Assembly: GCA_013350335.1 (NCBI GenBank) | Contig: CM023532.1 | Span: 96,072,786-96,136,785 of the forward strand | From: Chimonanthus salicifolius | Taxonomy: Eukaryota; Streptophyta; Magnoliopsida; Laurales; Calycanthaceae | Direction: 5' to 3' | Length of the DNA: 64,000 bases | In this document: positions 10,717-22,900 of the stretch, one piece after another | How the letters are laid out: each line of letters starts with the position of its first letter | Numbering within the stretch: position 1 is the first letter of the stretch | The notes under the pieces: generated by a model | What the model was told of the DNA's origin: nothing | What the model saw: only the letters and a program-made list of their open reading frames with translations | Database searches by the model: none | Made by a program: the position numbers and the translations under genes

Positions 10717-11723
10717 GACTCCTTGGCCTCCTTTCTTCTTCCTCTCCTTGTTTGATCGGCTAAGATGCTTGATCAATGGTGACAACCTCCAAACTTGGGT
10801 TCGGCCATAGTATGGTTTGTTTGAGAGAGGGAGAGGAGGAGATGATGAGAGAGAAGATAGTAGACCTTGATCTTAGAGTGATGGACTAAAAATTGCACTT
10901 ATTTCTTCTCTCCTTCTCTTCTTTTCTCCTTAGCTTTCTTTTTTCCTTCTCTTTAGTGTGGGACGGCCATGAGAGAGTGAAAGATGGGAAGAGAGTGAAA
11001 TGGAAGACAATGAGAGAAAACACATCTTATCCTAAGATGACTTAACTTACACTTCACCATAAATTCCTCACCTACCAAGCATAAGATATTTTTTATGCTT
11101 TTTGACCCAACAACATTATCCAACGTTTTTGGTGTCTCCCAATGGGTGGTTTTGGTCTTTCATTGGCCATTTGACCGCCATTTTAACTTAGCTTAATTAA
11201 CTAATTAATTGGATCATTAAGTTAATTAATTTCATTCAACTTAACTCCACTTGCTTAAATTCCCTTTATGCATACACCCATGGTTGACCAATTCAACCAT
11301 GGTGGCCGGCCCCACTAAACCTTGGGTCCACACGCCACCTCACTTGATGAGGTGGAGGTGGGTCCCAATTGGCCATGTCACTTAGGTCTAATTAATACTA
11401 ACTTAGGTGATTAAAAAATCAATTCAATCCACTTCCCTTATTGGATCACCATTGGGCCCATGGCCCAATTAAGTTCTCTCCTATCCATTTACCTTAATGG
11501 GTCCCAAATGGGTATTGGGCCCAATTTGACTATCCTTGGCCCAATTTGACCATCATTGACCATTAAGATAAATTAAATCCAATCCATAGTCCATTGGGCC
11601 ATATTTGGGCCTTTGTCCAAATTTTGATCCATTTACCATCTATTCCATCAATTTTCCCAATTTCCATCATTAAAATAAATAATATCCACATTTATATTGA
11701 TTTAAAAATTTCGGGCTATTACA
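10717..11723 (-). mobile_element. LTR head in reverse orientation, truncated by the gap
   Basis: Read on the minus strand it starts TGTAATAGCCCGAAATTT at 11723. It shares the order of landmarks with the LTR heads ending at 41254, 56999 and 62487: an AT-rich start, TGGGCC/GGCCCA-rich blocks, a CCACCTCA/TGAGGTGG hairpin (about 11335-11356), a CCATGGTTGA/TCAACCATGG hairpin (11278-11302), then a CT-rich leader on the minus strand. It abuts the pol fragment at 11724 in mid-RNase H, so it is either an insertion there or a rearrangement joint. Confidence 0.75.
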
Positions 11724-13608
11724 GCAAGGGCTATGAGGTATATTGTGATGCTTCAGGAGAGGGACTTGTGTGTTCTCTCACTCAGAGTCAACGTGTGGTG
11801 GTTTATGGTTCTAGGCAGTTGAAAATTCATGAACGCCACTATCCCACGTATGATCTGGAACTAGCCGCAGTGGTCTTCGCTCTCAAAAGCTGGAGGCACT
11901 ATCTTTATGGCTAAAAGTTGGAGGTGTTTTCGGATCACAAGAGCTTGAAATACTTGTTCGATCAGAAGGAACTCAACATGAGATAGCGCAGATGGATGGA
12001 ATATCTGCAAGATTATGAGTTCGCACTTCGATATCATCTTAGCAAGGCGAACAAAGTGGCGGATGCCCTCAGCCGTATGTCACATGCGACAGTGGCTAGT
12101 TTGATCAGGAAGGAATGGGAGATGCTGAATATTATCCGAGAGTTCAACTTGTATATCAAGAACCTTGGGAGTATGTATAATCTGATCATACGGTCCAACA
12201 TGGTCTCCAAAATTGATCAGGAGCAACGGACAGATCTGGAAGTGGAGGAGATATGGGCCAAGATGTCTACTGGTGAGGTTATACCGGAATGGAAGTTACG
12301 ACAGGGACAGGGTCTTGTATTATGAGGCAGGACATATGTGCCTAAGAGTTGCAGAAGAGAGTTGTTGATCGAGGCACACCAAACCAAACTCTCTATGCAT
12401 CCGGGTAGCACCAAGATGTATCGTGATCTGAAGAGTTGGTGGCATGAACTCAAGAGAGACGTGGAAAATTTTGTTACTCATTGGCTAACTTGTTAGCAGG
12501 TTAAGATAGAACATCAGAAGCTACCGGGTTTACTCAAACACTTACCAGTGCCGGAGTGAAAATGGGAGCACATCTCCATGGATTTTGTGACATGGTTGCC
12601 GAGGTCATCAAAGGGCAACGATGCGATATGGGTCGTGCTGGATCGATTGACCAAGTCTGCGCACTTCCTTCCCATCAAGATGACAGATTCATCTGAGACC
12701 ATGGGTCGACGGTACATCTGGGATATCATCAGACTACATGATATTCCCCAAACTATTGTGTCCAACAGAGATGGCCAATTCACTGGCAGAGTGTGGCAGA
12801 GCATGCAGTCGGCCATGGGGACAGATCTATTGACTAACACAACTTTCCATCCAAAGACTGATGGACAGTCGGAGAGGACGATACAGACATTGGAGGATAT
12901 GTTGAGAGCATGTATGCTAGATTTCAAGGGTGGATGGGAGGATCACTTGCCGCTGGTGGAGTTCTCTTACAACAACATTTACCTGGCAAGCCTCCAGATG
13001 GCTCCATTCGAGGCCTTGTATGGTAGACCATGTAGGTCGCCAGTGTGCTGGACAGAGGCTGGTGAGCCTGCACTGATTGGACCGGAGCTAGTTGCAGAGA
13101 CTACGGCGCAGATTAAGTTGATACGACAGCACCTACTTACTGCACAAAGTCGTCAGAAGATCTATGCTGCAAGGAGAAGGTTCCTTGAGTTTGAGGTGGG
13201 AGACTTAGTGTTCTTAAAAGTCTCGCCACGGAAGGGACACATGCGATTCGGGAAGAAAGGGAAACTGTCGCCTATATTTGTGGGGCCGTTCCAAATCCTG
13301 AAGAGGGTGGGGGAGGTGGCTTATTAGTTGGCACTTCCTCCACAGTTGTCGTCTTTGCACGATGTGTTCCATGTCTCCATGTTGAGGAAATACAACCTGA
13401 TCCTTCACACGCGTTGAACGTGCAAGATGTGGATGTGGAAAGCGACGTGACCTATGTGGAGAAGCTGGTCAGAGTGATCGGGAAAGAACAAAGAGTACAA
13501 CGGAACTGCGCCATTCAGTTCGTGGCATGGGATCAACATGGCAATGAGGAAGCCACCTAGGAACCTGAATAAGAAATGAGAGCCGCTCATCCAGAGCTTT
13601 TTGTATAA
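11724..13608 (+). pseudogene. pol: pol fragment (RNase H to chromodomain-like tail) of gypsy element 2
   Basis: It begins inside RNase H ([13 protein letters not shown]) directly at the LTR joint and runs in one frame to about 13327. Landmarks are [26 protein letters not shown], the integrase zinc region (HPGSTKMY ... WLTC), the core with SMDFVTWLP, SNRDGQF and [20 protein letters not shown], then FVGPFQILKRVGEVAY. Stops break the frame near 11912, 11982, 12323, 12494, 12557 and 13325. A one-base loss near 13395 (KYN-PDP region) moves the tail to another frame, where DQHGNEEAT and HPELFV end at a TAA at 13606-13608. All of RT, gag and the 5' end are missing. It is very similar to the minus-strand element at 29929-31811. 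Confidence 0.9.
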
Positions 13609-13668
13609 GTTGTTTGAAACCCTACTTCACTCGATTTTCAGGACGAAAATATCAAAAGAGGGTAATAT

Positions 13669-15030
13669 TGTAATAGCCCGGATTTTTAAATCAAGAAATA
13701 TATTGGCTATTATTTATTTTAATTGTTGAAATTCAGAATTTTTAATGAAATGGATGTTAGATGGATCAAAGTTAGGGCAATGGCCCAAGTATGGTCCAAT
13801 GGACCAAGGATTGGATTATTTCCAATTAATTGGGTCAATGATGGTCAATTGGGTCAAATGCCCAATTGGGACCCAATGGGTCAAGATGGATTGAGCATTA
13901 GGGTTAATGGGTAACAAATGGATTTAATTATGTCATGGACCCAATTGTGATCAAAGGCATGGGGTCCACCTCATCAAGTGAGGTGGCAAGTGTAGGAGTG
14001 GAAATCCAAGTGGCATAGCCAAGTGGGACCCAACTCCACCTCATCAAGTGAGGTGGCATGTGGGCTAAGGCACAAGTGGGGCCGGCCACCATGGTTGACT
14101 TGGTCCACCATGTTTGACTTTGTCAACCATGGGTGAGTCAAAGATAAATTAAAGAAGATTAAATGTAGTAAGTGGAATTAAATTATTTAATTCTAATGAA
14201 CTAAGTTAGATATAAATTCAAATGATTGAGTTGGGAAATGAGTTACATTTAAATGGAGTGACTCAAGTGGGGAGTGAGTCACATAAAAGACCAAAAGATG
14301 GAGTGAGTCAAGAGGGTGGTTTCGTCTCATGGAAACCACTCCATCAAAACCGTTTGGGGGTGGTGTGTGCCATGTGGAGGGTATGCACCCCCTTGGCTAC
14401 ACAAGGATGCTTAGGTGGAGGGCATACATTGGCCAAAGGAGAGGTGGTGATTCGATTTCATGGAAACCACCAAACCACCCAAGGAAACAAGCAAACCAAA
14501 ACCGTTGGGATAAAGGGGGTATACCATGTGGAGGGCATGCACCCCCCTTGGCTAGACAAGGAGCTTAAATGAAGGACATGTTAGGCCATGTATTGGTCAA
14601 AAGAGAGGTGGTGGTTCCATCTCATGGAAACCACCCAAACCACTAAAGGAACCCAGACCAAAACCGTGGGAGTAGAGTGGTGTGTGCCATGTGGAGGGCA
14701 TGCACCCTCTTGTTTGGTCAAAAAGCCCATGGGGAAGACTCCACATTGATGAGGGTGGAGTCTAACCCAATCAAACCCTAGACAATATGGAAAGGGAGCT
14801 TTCCATCTCATCTCACTCTCTCCCTTTCTCTCAAGGCCGATCCCCCTCTCAAGACAAAGGACTTAGAGAAATTTGGATCTCATCTCACTCTCCCTCTCTC
14901 AAGCTTGGCCGATCTCCCATTGAACAAGAAAAGACTTAGGGTTTCCATTCTCTGCTCCTCGCCCTCTCTCAAACCTACACCTCTTTGGCCGAACCCTCTC
15001 TTTGGGTTTTTCATCTCATGACCTCTCAAG
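13669..15030 (+). mobile_element. LTR head following element 2 (copy 1 of a repeated block)
   Basis: It starts TGTAATAGCCCGGATTT about 60 bp after the pol stop, behind an AAAAGAGGGTAATA tract that fits a polypurine tract, so it is the 3' LTR start of element 2. It contains two CCACCTCA/TGAGGTGG hairpins (about 13968-13990 and 14037-14059), paired CATGGAAACC and GTGGAGGGCATGCAC blocks repeated about four times (14290-14720), and a CT-rich leader (14800-15030) with GGCCGA words. Instead of an LTR tail, a telomere-like array starts at 15031. ORFs at 14222-14572 and 14581-14811 are chance frames over these repeats. The whole block recurs at 18630-19953. Confidence 0.8.
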
Positions 15031-18000
15031 GTTTAGGGCTTAGGGGTTTAGGGTTTAGGGTTTAGGGGTTTAGGGTTTAGGGTTTAGGGTTTAGGACTTC
15101 GTATTTTATGGATTTTGGCATCAGGGTTTAGGGTTTGGGGTTTTCGGTTTAGGGTTTATTGTTTTACGTTTTAGGGTTTAGGTTTTGGGTTTAGGGTTTT
15201 AGTGTTTTAGAGTTTAGGGTTTAGGGGTTTAGGGTTTTAGGGTTTAGGGTTTAGGGTTTTAGTGTTTAAGGGTTTTAGGGTTTTGGGTTGGGTTTTTGGG
15301 TTTAGGGTTTACGGTTTTTGGGTTTGGGGTTTTAAGGCTTCAGGGTTTTAGAGTTTTACAGTTTTAGGGTTTAGAGTTTAGGGTTTAGGGTTTAGGGTTG
15401 GTTTAGGGTTTAGCGTTTTAGGGGTTTAGGGTTTGGGGTTAGGGTTTAGGGTTTTACGTTTTTAGGGTTTTAGTGGTTTAGGGCTTAGGATTTAGGGATT
15501 AGGGTTTTAGGGTTTAGGGCTTTATGGTTTTAGGGTTTAGGGTTTTTGCGGTATAGGGTTTTAGAGTTTCAGGTGATTAGGGTTTTAGGGTTTAGGATTG
15601 TGGGTTTAGGCTTTATGGTTCAGGGTTTAGAGTTTAGGGTTTAGTGTTTTAGGGTTTTAGGATTTAGAGTTTAGGGTTTAGGCTTCTAGGGTTTTAAGGT
15701 TTTAGGGTTTTAGGATTTGGGTTTAGGGTTTAGGGTTTAGGGTTTAAGGTTTAGGATTTCAGTGTTTTTGGGTTTAGGGTTTTAGGGTTTTATGGTTTTA
15801 GGGTTTTAGGGTTTAGGGTTTTTGGTTTAGGGTTTAGAGTTAGGGTTTAGCGTTTTAGGGTTTTAGGGTATTAGGGTTTTAGGGTTTAGGGTTTAGGGGT
15901 TTAGGGTTTAGGGTTTAGGGGTTTAGGGGTTTAGGATTATAGGGTTTTAGGGTTTTTGGCATCAGGGTCTAGGGTTTAGGGTTTAGGGGTTTAGGGTTTA
16001 GGGTTTAGGGGTTTAGGGGTTTAGGATTATAGGGTTTTAGGGTTTTTGGCATCAGGGTCTAGGGTTTAGGGTTTAGGATTTCGTATTTTAGGGTTTGGCA
16101 TTAGGGTTTAGGGTTTGGGGTTTAGGGTTTAGGGTTTTAAGGTTTCTTGGGTTTTAGTGTTTCAGGGTTTTAGGGTTAGCGTTGGGTTTTAGTGTTTAGG
16201 CTTTAGGGCTTTAGGGTTTAGTATTTTAGGGGTTTAGGGTTTTAGATTTTTACATTTTAGGGTTTAAAGTTTAGGGTTTAGGGTTTCGGGTTTAAGTTTT
16301 AGGGTGTTAGGGTTTAGGGTTTTAGGTTTTTAGGGTTTTAGTGGTTTAGGGCGTAGAATTTAGGGATTAGAGTTTTAGGGTTTAGGGTTTTAGGGTTTTG
16401 GGGTTTTAGGGTTTCAGGGGATTAGGGTTTTAGGGTTTGGGATTTAGGGTTTAGGGTTTACGGTTTAGGGTTTATGGTTTAGGGTTTAGAGTTTAGGTTT
16501 TAGGGTTTTAGGGTTTAAGGTTTAGCGTTTAGGGTTTTACTGTTTAGGGTTGGGTTTTAGGGTTTAGGATTTAGGGTTCGATTTTAGGGTTTAGGTCTTA
16601 GGGTTTTAGGGTTCTAGGGTTTAGGGTTTTAGTTCTAGGGTTTAGGGTTTTCGGGGTTTAGGGTTTTAGAGTTTTAGGGTTTTAAGGTTTAGACTTTAGG
16701 GCTTTGGACTTAGGGTTTAGTGTTTAATGTTTTGACTTTTAGTGGTTTAGGGTTTTAGGATTATAGGGTTTTAGGGCTTTTGGCATCAGGGTTTAGGGTT
16801 GAGGTTTAGGATTTCGTATTTTAGGGTTTTTGGATCAGGGTTTAGGATTTAGGGTTTTAGTGTTTTAGGGTTTTAGGGTTTATGGTTGTGTTTTAGTGTT
16901 TAGGGTTTATGGTTTTAGGGTTTTGGGATTTAGGGATTCAGGGTTTTAGAGTTTTATATTTTAGGGTTTAGGGTTTTAGGTTTTTAGGGTTTTAGTGGTT
17001 TAGGACTTAGGATTTAGGGATTAGGGTTTTAGGGTTTGAGGGTTTAGGGTTTTAGGGTTTAAGGTTTTAGGGTTTAGGATTTTAGGGGCATAGGGTTTTA
17101 GGGCGACATTAGGGTATTAGGGTTGAGTATTTAGGGTTTAAGGTTTAGGGTTTAGGGGCTATGGTTCAGGGTTTAGAGTTTACGTTTTAGGGTTTTAGGG
17201 TTTTAGGGTTTAGGGTTTAGGGTTTAGGGTTTTAGGGTTGAGGATTTAGGCTTTAGGGTTTAGAGTGTAGGGTTTATGGTTGAGGGTTTAGAGTTTAGGT
17301 TTTGGAGTTTTAGGGTTTTAGAGTTTAGGGTTTAGGATTTTAGGTTTTTGGGTTGGGCTTTAGGGTTTAGGGTTTAGGGTTTTAGGGTTCTAGGGTTTAG
17401 GGTTTTAAGGTTCTAGGGTTTTAGGGGTATAGGGTTTTAGGGTTTCAGGGGATTAGGGTTTTAGGGTTTAGGATTTAGGGTTTCGGGTTTAGGGTTTAGG
17501 GTTTATGGTTCAGGGTTTAGAGGTTAGGGTTTAGGGTTTTTGGGTTTTAGGGGTTAGGGTTTAGGGTTTAGGGTTTTAAGGTTTTAGGGTTTTCGGTTTA
17601 GGGTTTTAGGGTTTAGGGTTGGATTTTAGGATTTACGGCTTAGGGTTTTAGGGTTTTAGGGTTTAGGGTTTTAGGGTTTTAGGGTGAGTTTAGGGTTTGG
17701 GGTTAGGATTTAGGCTTTTAGGTTATTATGGTTTTAGTGGTTTAGGGTTAAGGGTTTTAGCGTTTTAGGATTATAGGGTTTTAGGGTTTTTGGCATCAGG
17801 GTCTAGGGTTTACAGTTTAGGATTTCGTATTTTAGGGTTTTGGCATCAGGGTTTAGGGTTTTAGAGTTTTAGGGTTTAGGGTTTTAGGGGTATAGGGTTT
17901 TAAGGGTATAGGGTTTTAGGGCATCTGGGTATTAAGGTTTTAGGGTTTTAGGGTTTTAGGGTTAAGTGTTTTAGGGTTTTAGGGTTTTAGGGTTTAGGAT

Positions 18001-18629
18001 TTAGGGTTTAGGGTTCAGGGTTTATGGTTCAGGGTTTAGACTTTAGGGTTCAGGGTTTTAGGGTTTTGTTGTTTAGGGTTACGGTTTAGGGCTTAAGGTT
18101 GGGTTTTAGGGTTTAAGGGTTAGGATTTTTGGGTTCTAGGGTTTTAGAGTTTTTGGGTTTTATCGTTTAGAGTTTAGGGTTTTTTGTTTAGGGTTTAGTG
18201 TTTTGGGTTTTAGGGGTTTAGAGTTTGGGGTTTAGGGTTTAGGGTTTCGGGTTTTAGGGGTTTAGGGTTTAGGGTTTAGGTTTTTAGGTTTTTAGGGTGT
18301 TAGTGGTTTATGGCTTATGATTTAGGGTTGAGGGTTTGAGGGTTTTAAGGTTTTTGGGTTTAGGGTTTTAGGGTTTAGGGTTTTAGAGGTATAGGATTTT
18401 AGGGTTTTAGGGGTTTAGGGTTTTAGGGTTTAGCATTTTAGTAGTATAGGGTTTTAGGGTTTTAGGGTTTCAGGGGTTTAGGGTTTAGGATTTAGGGTTT
18501 TGGGTTTAGGGTTTAGGGTTTTGGGTTTAGGGTTTAGGGTTTAGGGTTCAGGGTTTAGAGTTTAGGGTTTAGGGTTTAGGGTTTTAGGGTTTTAGGGTTT
18601 TAGGGTTTAGGATTTTAGGGTTTAGGGTT
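15031..18629 (+). repeat. Degenerate telomere-like array (TTTAGGG variants), array 1
   Basis: About 3.6 kb made almost only of TTTAGGG, TTTTAGGG, TTAGGGG and single-base variants, G-rich strand on +. There are no long perfect runs. Longer marker words such as TTTTTGGCATCAGGGT recur at irregular distances, showing growth by block duplication. A 90-bp unit is repeated in tandem at about 15881-16060. No ORF of note. Confidence 0.95.
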
Positions 18630-19953
18630 TGTAATAGGCCGGATTTTTAAATCAAGAAATATATTGGCTATTATTTATTTTAATTGTTGAAATTAAGAAT
18701 TTTTGACGAAATGGATGTTAGATGGATCAAAGTTGGGGCAATGGCCCAAATATGGTCCAATGGACCATGGATTGGATTATTTCCACTTAATTGGGTCAAT
18801 GATGGTCAATTGGGTCAAATGCCCAATTGGGACCCAATGGGTCAAGATGGATTGAGCATTAGGGTAAATGGGTAAGAAATGGATTTAATTGGGTCATTGA
18901 CCCAATTGTGATCAAAGGCATGGGGTCCACCTCATCAAGTGAGGTGGCAAGTGTAGGAGTGGAAATCCAAGTGGCATAGTCAAGTGGGAACCAACTCCAC
19001 ATCATCAAGTGAGGTGGCGTGTGGGCTAAGGCACAAGTGGGGTCGGCCACACATGGTTGACTTGGTCAACCATGGGTGAGTTAAAGATAAATTAAAGAAG
19101 ATTAAATGTAGTAAGTTGAATTAAATTATTTAATCGTAATGACCTAAGTTAGATATAAATTCAAATGATTGAGTTGGGAAATGAGTTGCACTTCAATGGA
19201 GTGAGTCACATTAAAGACCAAAAGATGGAGTGAGTCAAGAGGGTGGTTTCATCTCAGGAAACCACTCCATCAAAACCGTTGGGGGGTGGTGTTTGCCATG
19301 TGGAGGGTATGCACTCCCGTGGCTACACAAGGATGCTTAGGTGGAGGGCATACATTGGCCAAAGGAGAGGTGGTGATTCCATCTCATGGAAACCACCAAA
19401 CCACCCAAGGAAACAAGCAAACCAAAACCATTGGGATGAAGGGGGTATGCCATGTGGAGGGCATGCACTCCCCTTGGCTAGACAAGGAGCTTAAATGGAG
19501 GACATGCTAGACCATGCATTGGTCAAAAGAGAGGTGGTGGTTCCATCTCATGGAAACCACCTAAGCCACCAAAGGAACCCAAACCAAAACCGTGGGAGGA
19601 GTGGTGTGGGCCATGTGGAGGGCATGCACCCTCTTGTTTGGTCAAAAAGCCCATGGGGACGACTCCACCTTGATGAGGGTGGAGTCTAACCCAAGCAAAC
19701 CCTAGAGAAGATGGAAAGGGAGCTTTCCATCTCATCTCACTCTCTCCCTCTCTCTCAAGGCCGATCCCCCTCTCAAGACAAAGGACTTAGAGAAATTTGG
19801 ATCTCATCTCACTCTCCCTCTCTCAAGCTTGGCCGATCTCCCATTGAACAAGAAAAGACTTAGGGTTTCCATTCTCTGCTCCTCGCCCTCTCTCAAACCT
19901 ACACCTCTTTAGCCGAACCCTCTCTTTGGGTTTTTCATCTCAAGGCCTCTCAA
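18630..19953 (+). mobile_element. LTR head (copy 2 of the repeated block)
   Basis: Nearly identical to 13669-15030 along its length, starting TGTAATAGGCCGGATTT in place of TGTAATAGCCCGGATTT. It has telomere-like repeats on both sides. Because the flanking array also matches (same CTTCGTATTTTATGGATTTTGG word at about 15096 and 19991), the block was duplicated together with part of the array, rather than being a new LTR insertion. ORFs at 18684-19735 are chance frames. Confidence 0.8.
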
Positions 19954-22900
19954 GGTTTAGGGTTTAGGGGTTTAGGGTTTAGGGTTTAGGACTTCGTATT
20001 TTATGGATTTTGGCATCAGGGTTTAGGGTTTCAGGTTTAGGGTTTAGGGTTTATTGTTTTAGGGTTTTAGGGCTTAGGGTTTTGGGTTTTGGGTTTAGGG
20101 TTTTAGTGTTTTAGAGTTTAGGATTTAGGGGTTTAGGGTTTTAGGGTTTTAGGGTTTAGGGTTTAGGGTTTTAGTGTTTATGGGTTTTAGGGTTTTGGGT
20201 TGGGTTTTTGGGTTAAGGGTTTAGGGTTTTTGGGTTTCGGGTTTTAAGGCTTCAGGGTTTTAGAGTTTTACAGTTTTAGGGTTTAGAGTTTAGGGTTTAG
20301 GGTTGGTTTAGTGTTTAGCGTTTTAGGGGTTTAGGTTTTGGGGTTAGGGTTTAGGGTTTTACGTTTTTAGGGTTTTAGTGGTTTAGGGCTTAGGATTTAG
20401 AGATTAGGGTTTTAAGGTTTAGGGCTTTATGGTTTTAGGGTTTAGAGTTTTCACGGTATAGGGTTTTAGGGTTTCAGGTGATTAGGGTTTTAGGGTTCAG
20501 GATTTAGTGTTTAGGATTGTGGGTTTAGGCTTTATGGTTCAGGGTTTAGAGTTTAGGATTTAGGGTTTTAGGGTTTTAGGATTTAGGGTTTAGGGTTTAG
20601 GCTTTTAGGGTTTTAAGGTTTTAGGGTTTTAGGATTTAGGTTTAGGGTTTAGGGTTTAGGTTTTAAGGTTTAGGATTTTAGTGTTTTTGGGTTTAGGATT
20701 TTAGGGTTTTATGGTTTTAGGGTTTTAGGGTTTAGGGTTTAGAGTTAGGGTTTAGCGTTTTAGGGTTTTAGGGTATTAGGGTTTTAGGTTTAGGGTTTAG
20801 GGGTTTAGGGTTTTAGGATGATAGGGTTTTAGGGTTTTTGGCATCAGGCTCTAGGGTTTAGGGTTTAGGATTTCGTATTTTAGGGTTTTGGCATCAGGGT
20901 TTAGGGTTTGGGGTTTAGGGTTTAGGTGTTTAGGATTTTAGGGTTTTTTGGGTTTTATTGTTTTAGGGTTTTAGGGTTTAGCGTTGGGTTTTAGTGTTTA
21001 GGGTTTAGGATTTTAGGGGTTTAGGGTTTTAGATTTTTACATTTTAGGGTTTAAAGTTTAGGGTTTAGGGTTTCGGGTTTAAGGTTTAGGGTGTTAGGGT
21101 TTAGGGTTTTAGGTTTTTAGGGTTTTAGTGGTTTAGGGCTTAGGATTTTGGGATTAGAGTTTTAGGGTTTAGGGTTTTAGGGTTTAGGGTTTTAGGGTTT
21201 AGGATTTAGGGTTTACGGTTTACGGTTTACGGTTTAGGGTTTATGGTTCAGGGTTTAGAGTTTAGGTTTTTAGGATTTTAGGGTTTAAGGTTTAGCGTTT
21301 AGGGTTTTAGTGTTTAGGGTTGGGTTTTAGGGTTTAGGATTTAGGGTTCGGTTTTAGGGTTTAGGGTTTAGGGTTTTAGGGTTCTAGGGTTTAAGGTTTT
21401 AAGGTTCTAGGGTTTAGGGTTTTAGGGGTTTAGGGTTTTAGAGTTTTAGGGTTTTAAGGTTTAGACTTTAGGGTTTTGGACTTAGGGTTTAGGGTTTAAT
21501 GTTTTGGCTTTTAGTGGTTTAGGGTTTTAGGGTTTTTGGCATCATGGTTTAGGGTTTAGGGTTTAGGACTTCGTATTTTAGGATTTTTGGCATCAGGGTT
21601 TAGGGTTTGGGGTTTAGGGTTTTAGGGTTTTCTGGCTTAGGGTTTAGGATTTAGGGTTTTAGTGTTTTAGGGTTTTAGGGTTTATGGTTGTGTTTTAGTG
21701 TTTAGGGTTTTGGGTTTTAGGGTTTAGGGTTTTAGGGATTCAGGGTTTTAGAGTTTTACATTTTAGGGTTTAGGGTTTTAGGTTTTTAGGGTTTTAGTGG
21801 TTTAGGACTTAGGATTTAGGGATTAGGGTTTTATTGGTTTAGGACTTAGGATTTAGGGATTAGGGTTTTAGGGTTTGAGGGTTTAGGGTTTAGGGTTTAG
21901 GGTTTTAGGGGTATAGGGTTTTAGGGTGGGATTTGGGTATTAGGGTTGAGGATTTAGGGTTTAGGGGTTATGGTTCAAGGTTTAGAGTTTAGGTTTTAGG
22001 GTGTTAGGGTTTAAGGTTTAGGGTTTTAGGGTTGAGGATTTAGGGTTTAGGTTTTTGAGTTTAGGGTTTATGGTTGAGGGTTTAGAGTTTAGGTTTTAGG
22101 GTTTTAGGGTTTTAGGGTTTAGGTTTTAGGGCTTTAGGGTTCTAGGGTTTAGGGTTTTAAGGTTCTAAGGTTAAGGGTTTTAGGGGTTTAGGGTTTTAGA
22201 GTTTTAGGATTTTAAGGTTTAGATTTAGGGTTTTGGATTTAGGATTTAGGATTTAATGTTTTGGGTTTAGGGTTCAGGGTTTAGGGTTTAGGGTTTAGTG
22301 TTTTAGATTTTTAGGGTATTAGTGGTTTATGGCGTAGGATTTAGGTATTTGGGTTTTAGCGTTTTAGGGTTTAGGGTTTTAGGGTTGAGGGTTGTAGGGT
22401 TTTAGGGTTTAGGGTTTTAGGGGTATAGGGTTTTAAGGTTTCAGGGGATTAGGGTTTTAGGGTTTAGGATTTAGGGTTTCGGTTTTAGGGTTTAGGGTTT
22501 AGGGTTTATGGTTCTGGGTTTAGAGGTTAGGGTTTAGGGTTTTTGGGTTTTAGGGGTTAGGGTTTAGGGTTTAGGGTTTTAAGCTTTTAGGGTTTTCGGT
22601 TTAGGGTTTTAGGGTTTAGGGTTGGATTTTAGGATTTACGGTTTAGGGTTTTAGGGTTTAGGGTTTTAGGGTTTTAGGGTTTTAGCGTTTTAGGGTTTTA
22701 TGGTTTAGAGTTTAGGGTTTGGGGTTAGGATTTATGGTTTTAGGTTGTTAGGGTTTTAGTGGTTTAGGGTTAAGGATTTTAGGGTTTTAGGGTTTCAAGG
22801 TTTGAGGGTTTTGGGTTTTAGGGTTTAGGGTTTTAGGGGTATAGGGTTTTAGGGCTTCTGGGTATTTGGGTTTTAGGGTTTAGGATTTAGGGTTTTAGGG

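Noticed and set aside
14222..14811. ORFs of 76-116 codons with CHVEGMHP-like repeats
   Set aside because: They follow the internal repeats of the LTR head, occur in several frames and are repeated with changes at 19243-19735; no sign of protein conservation.
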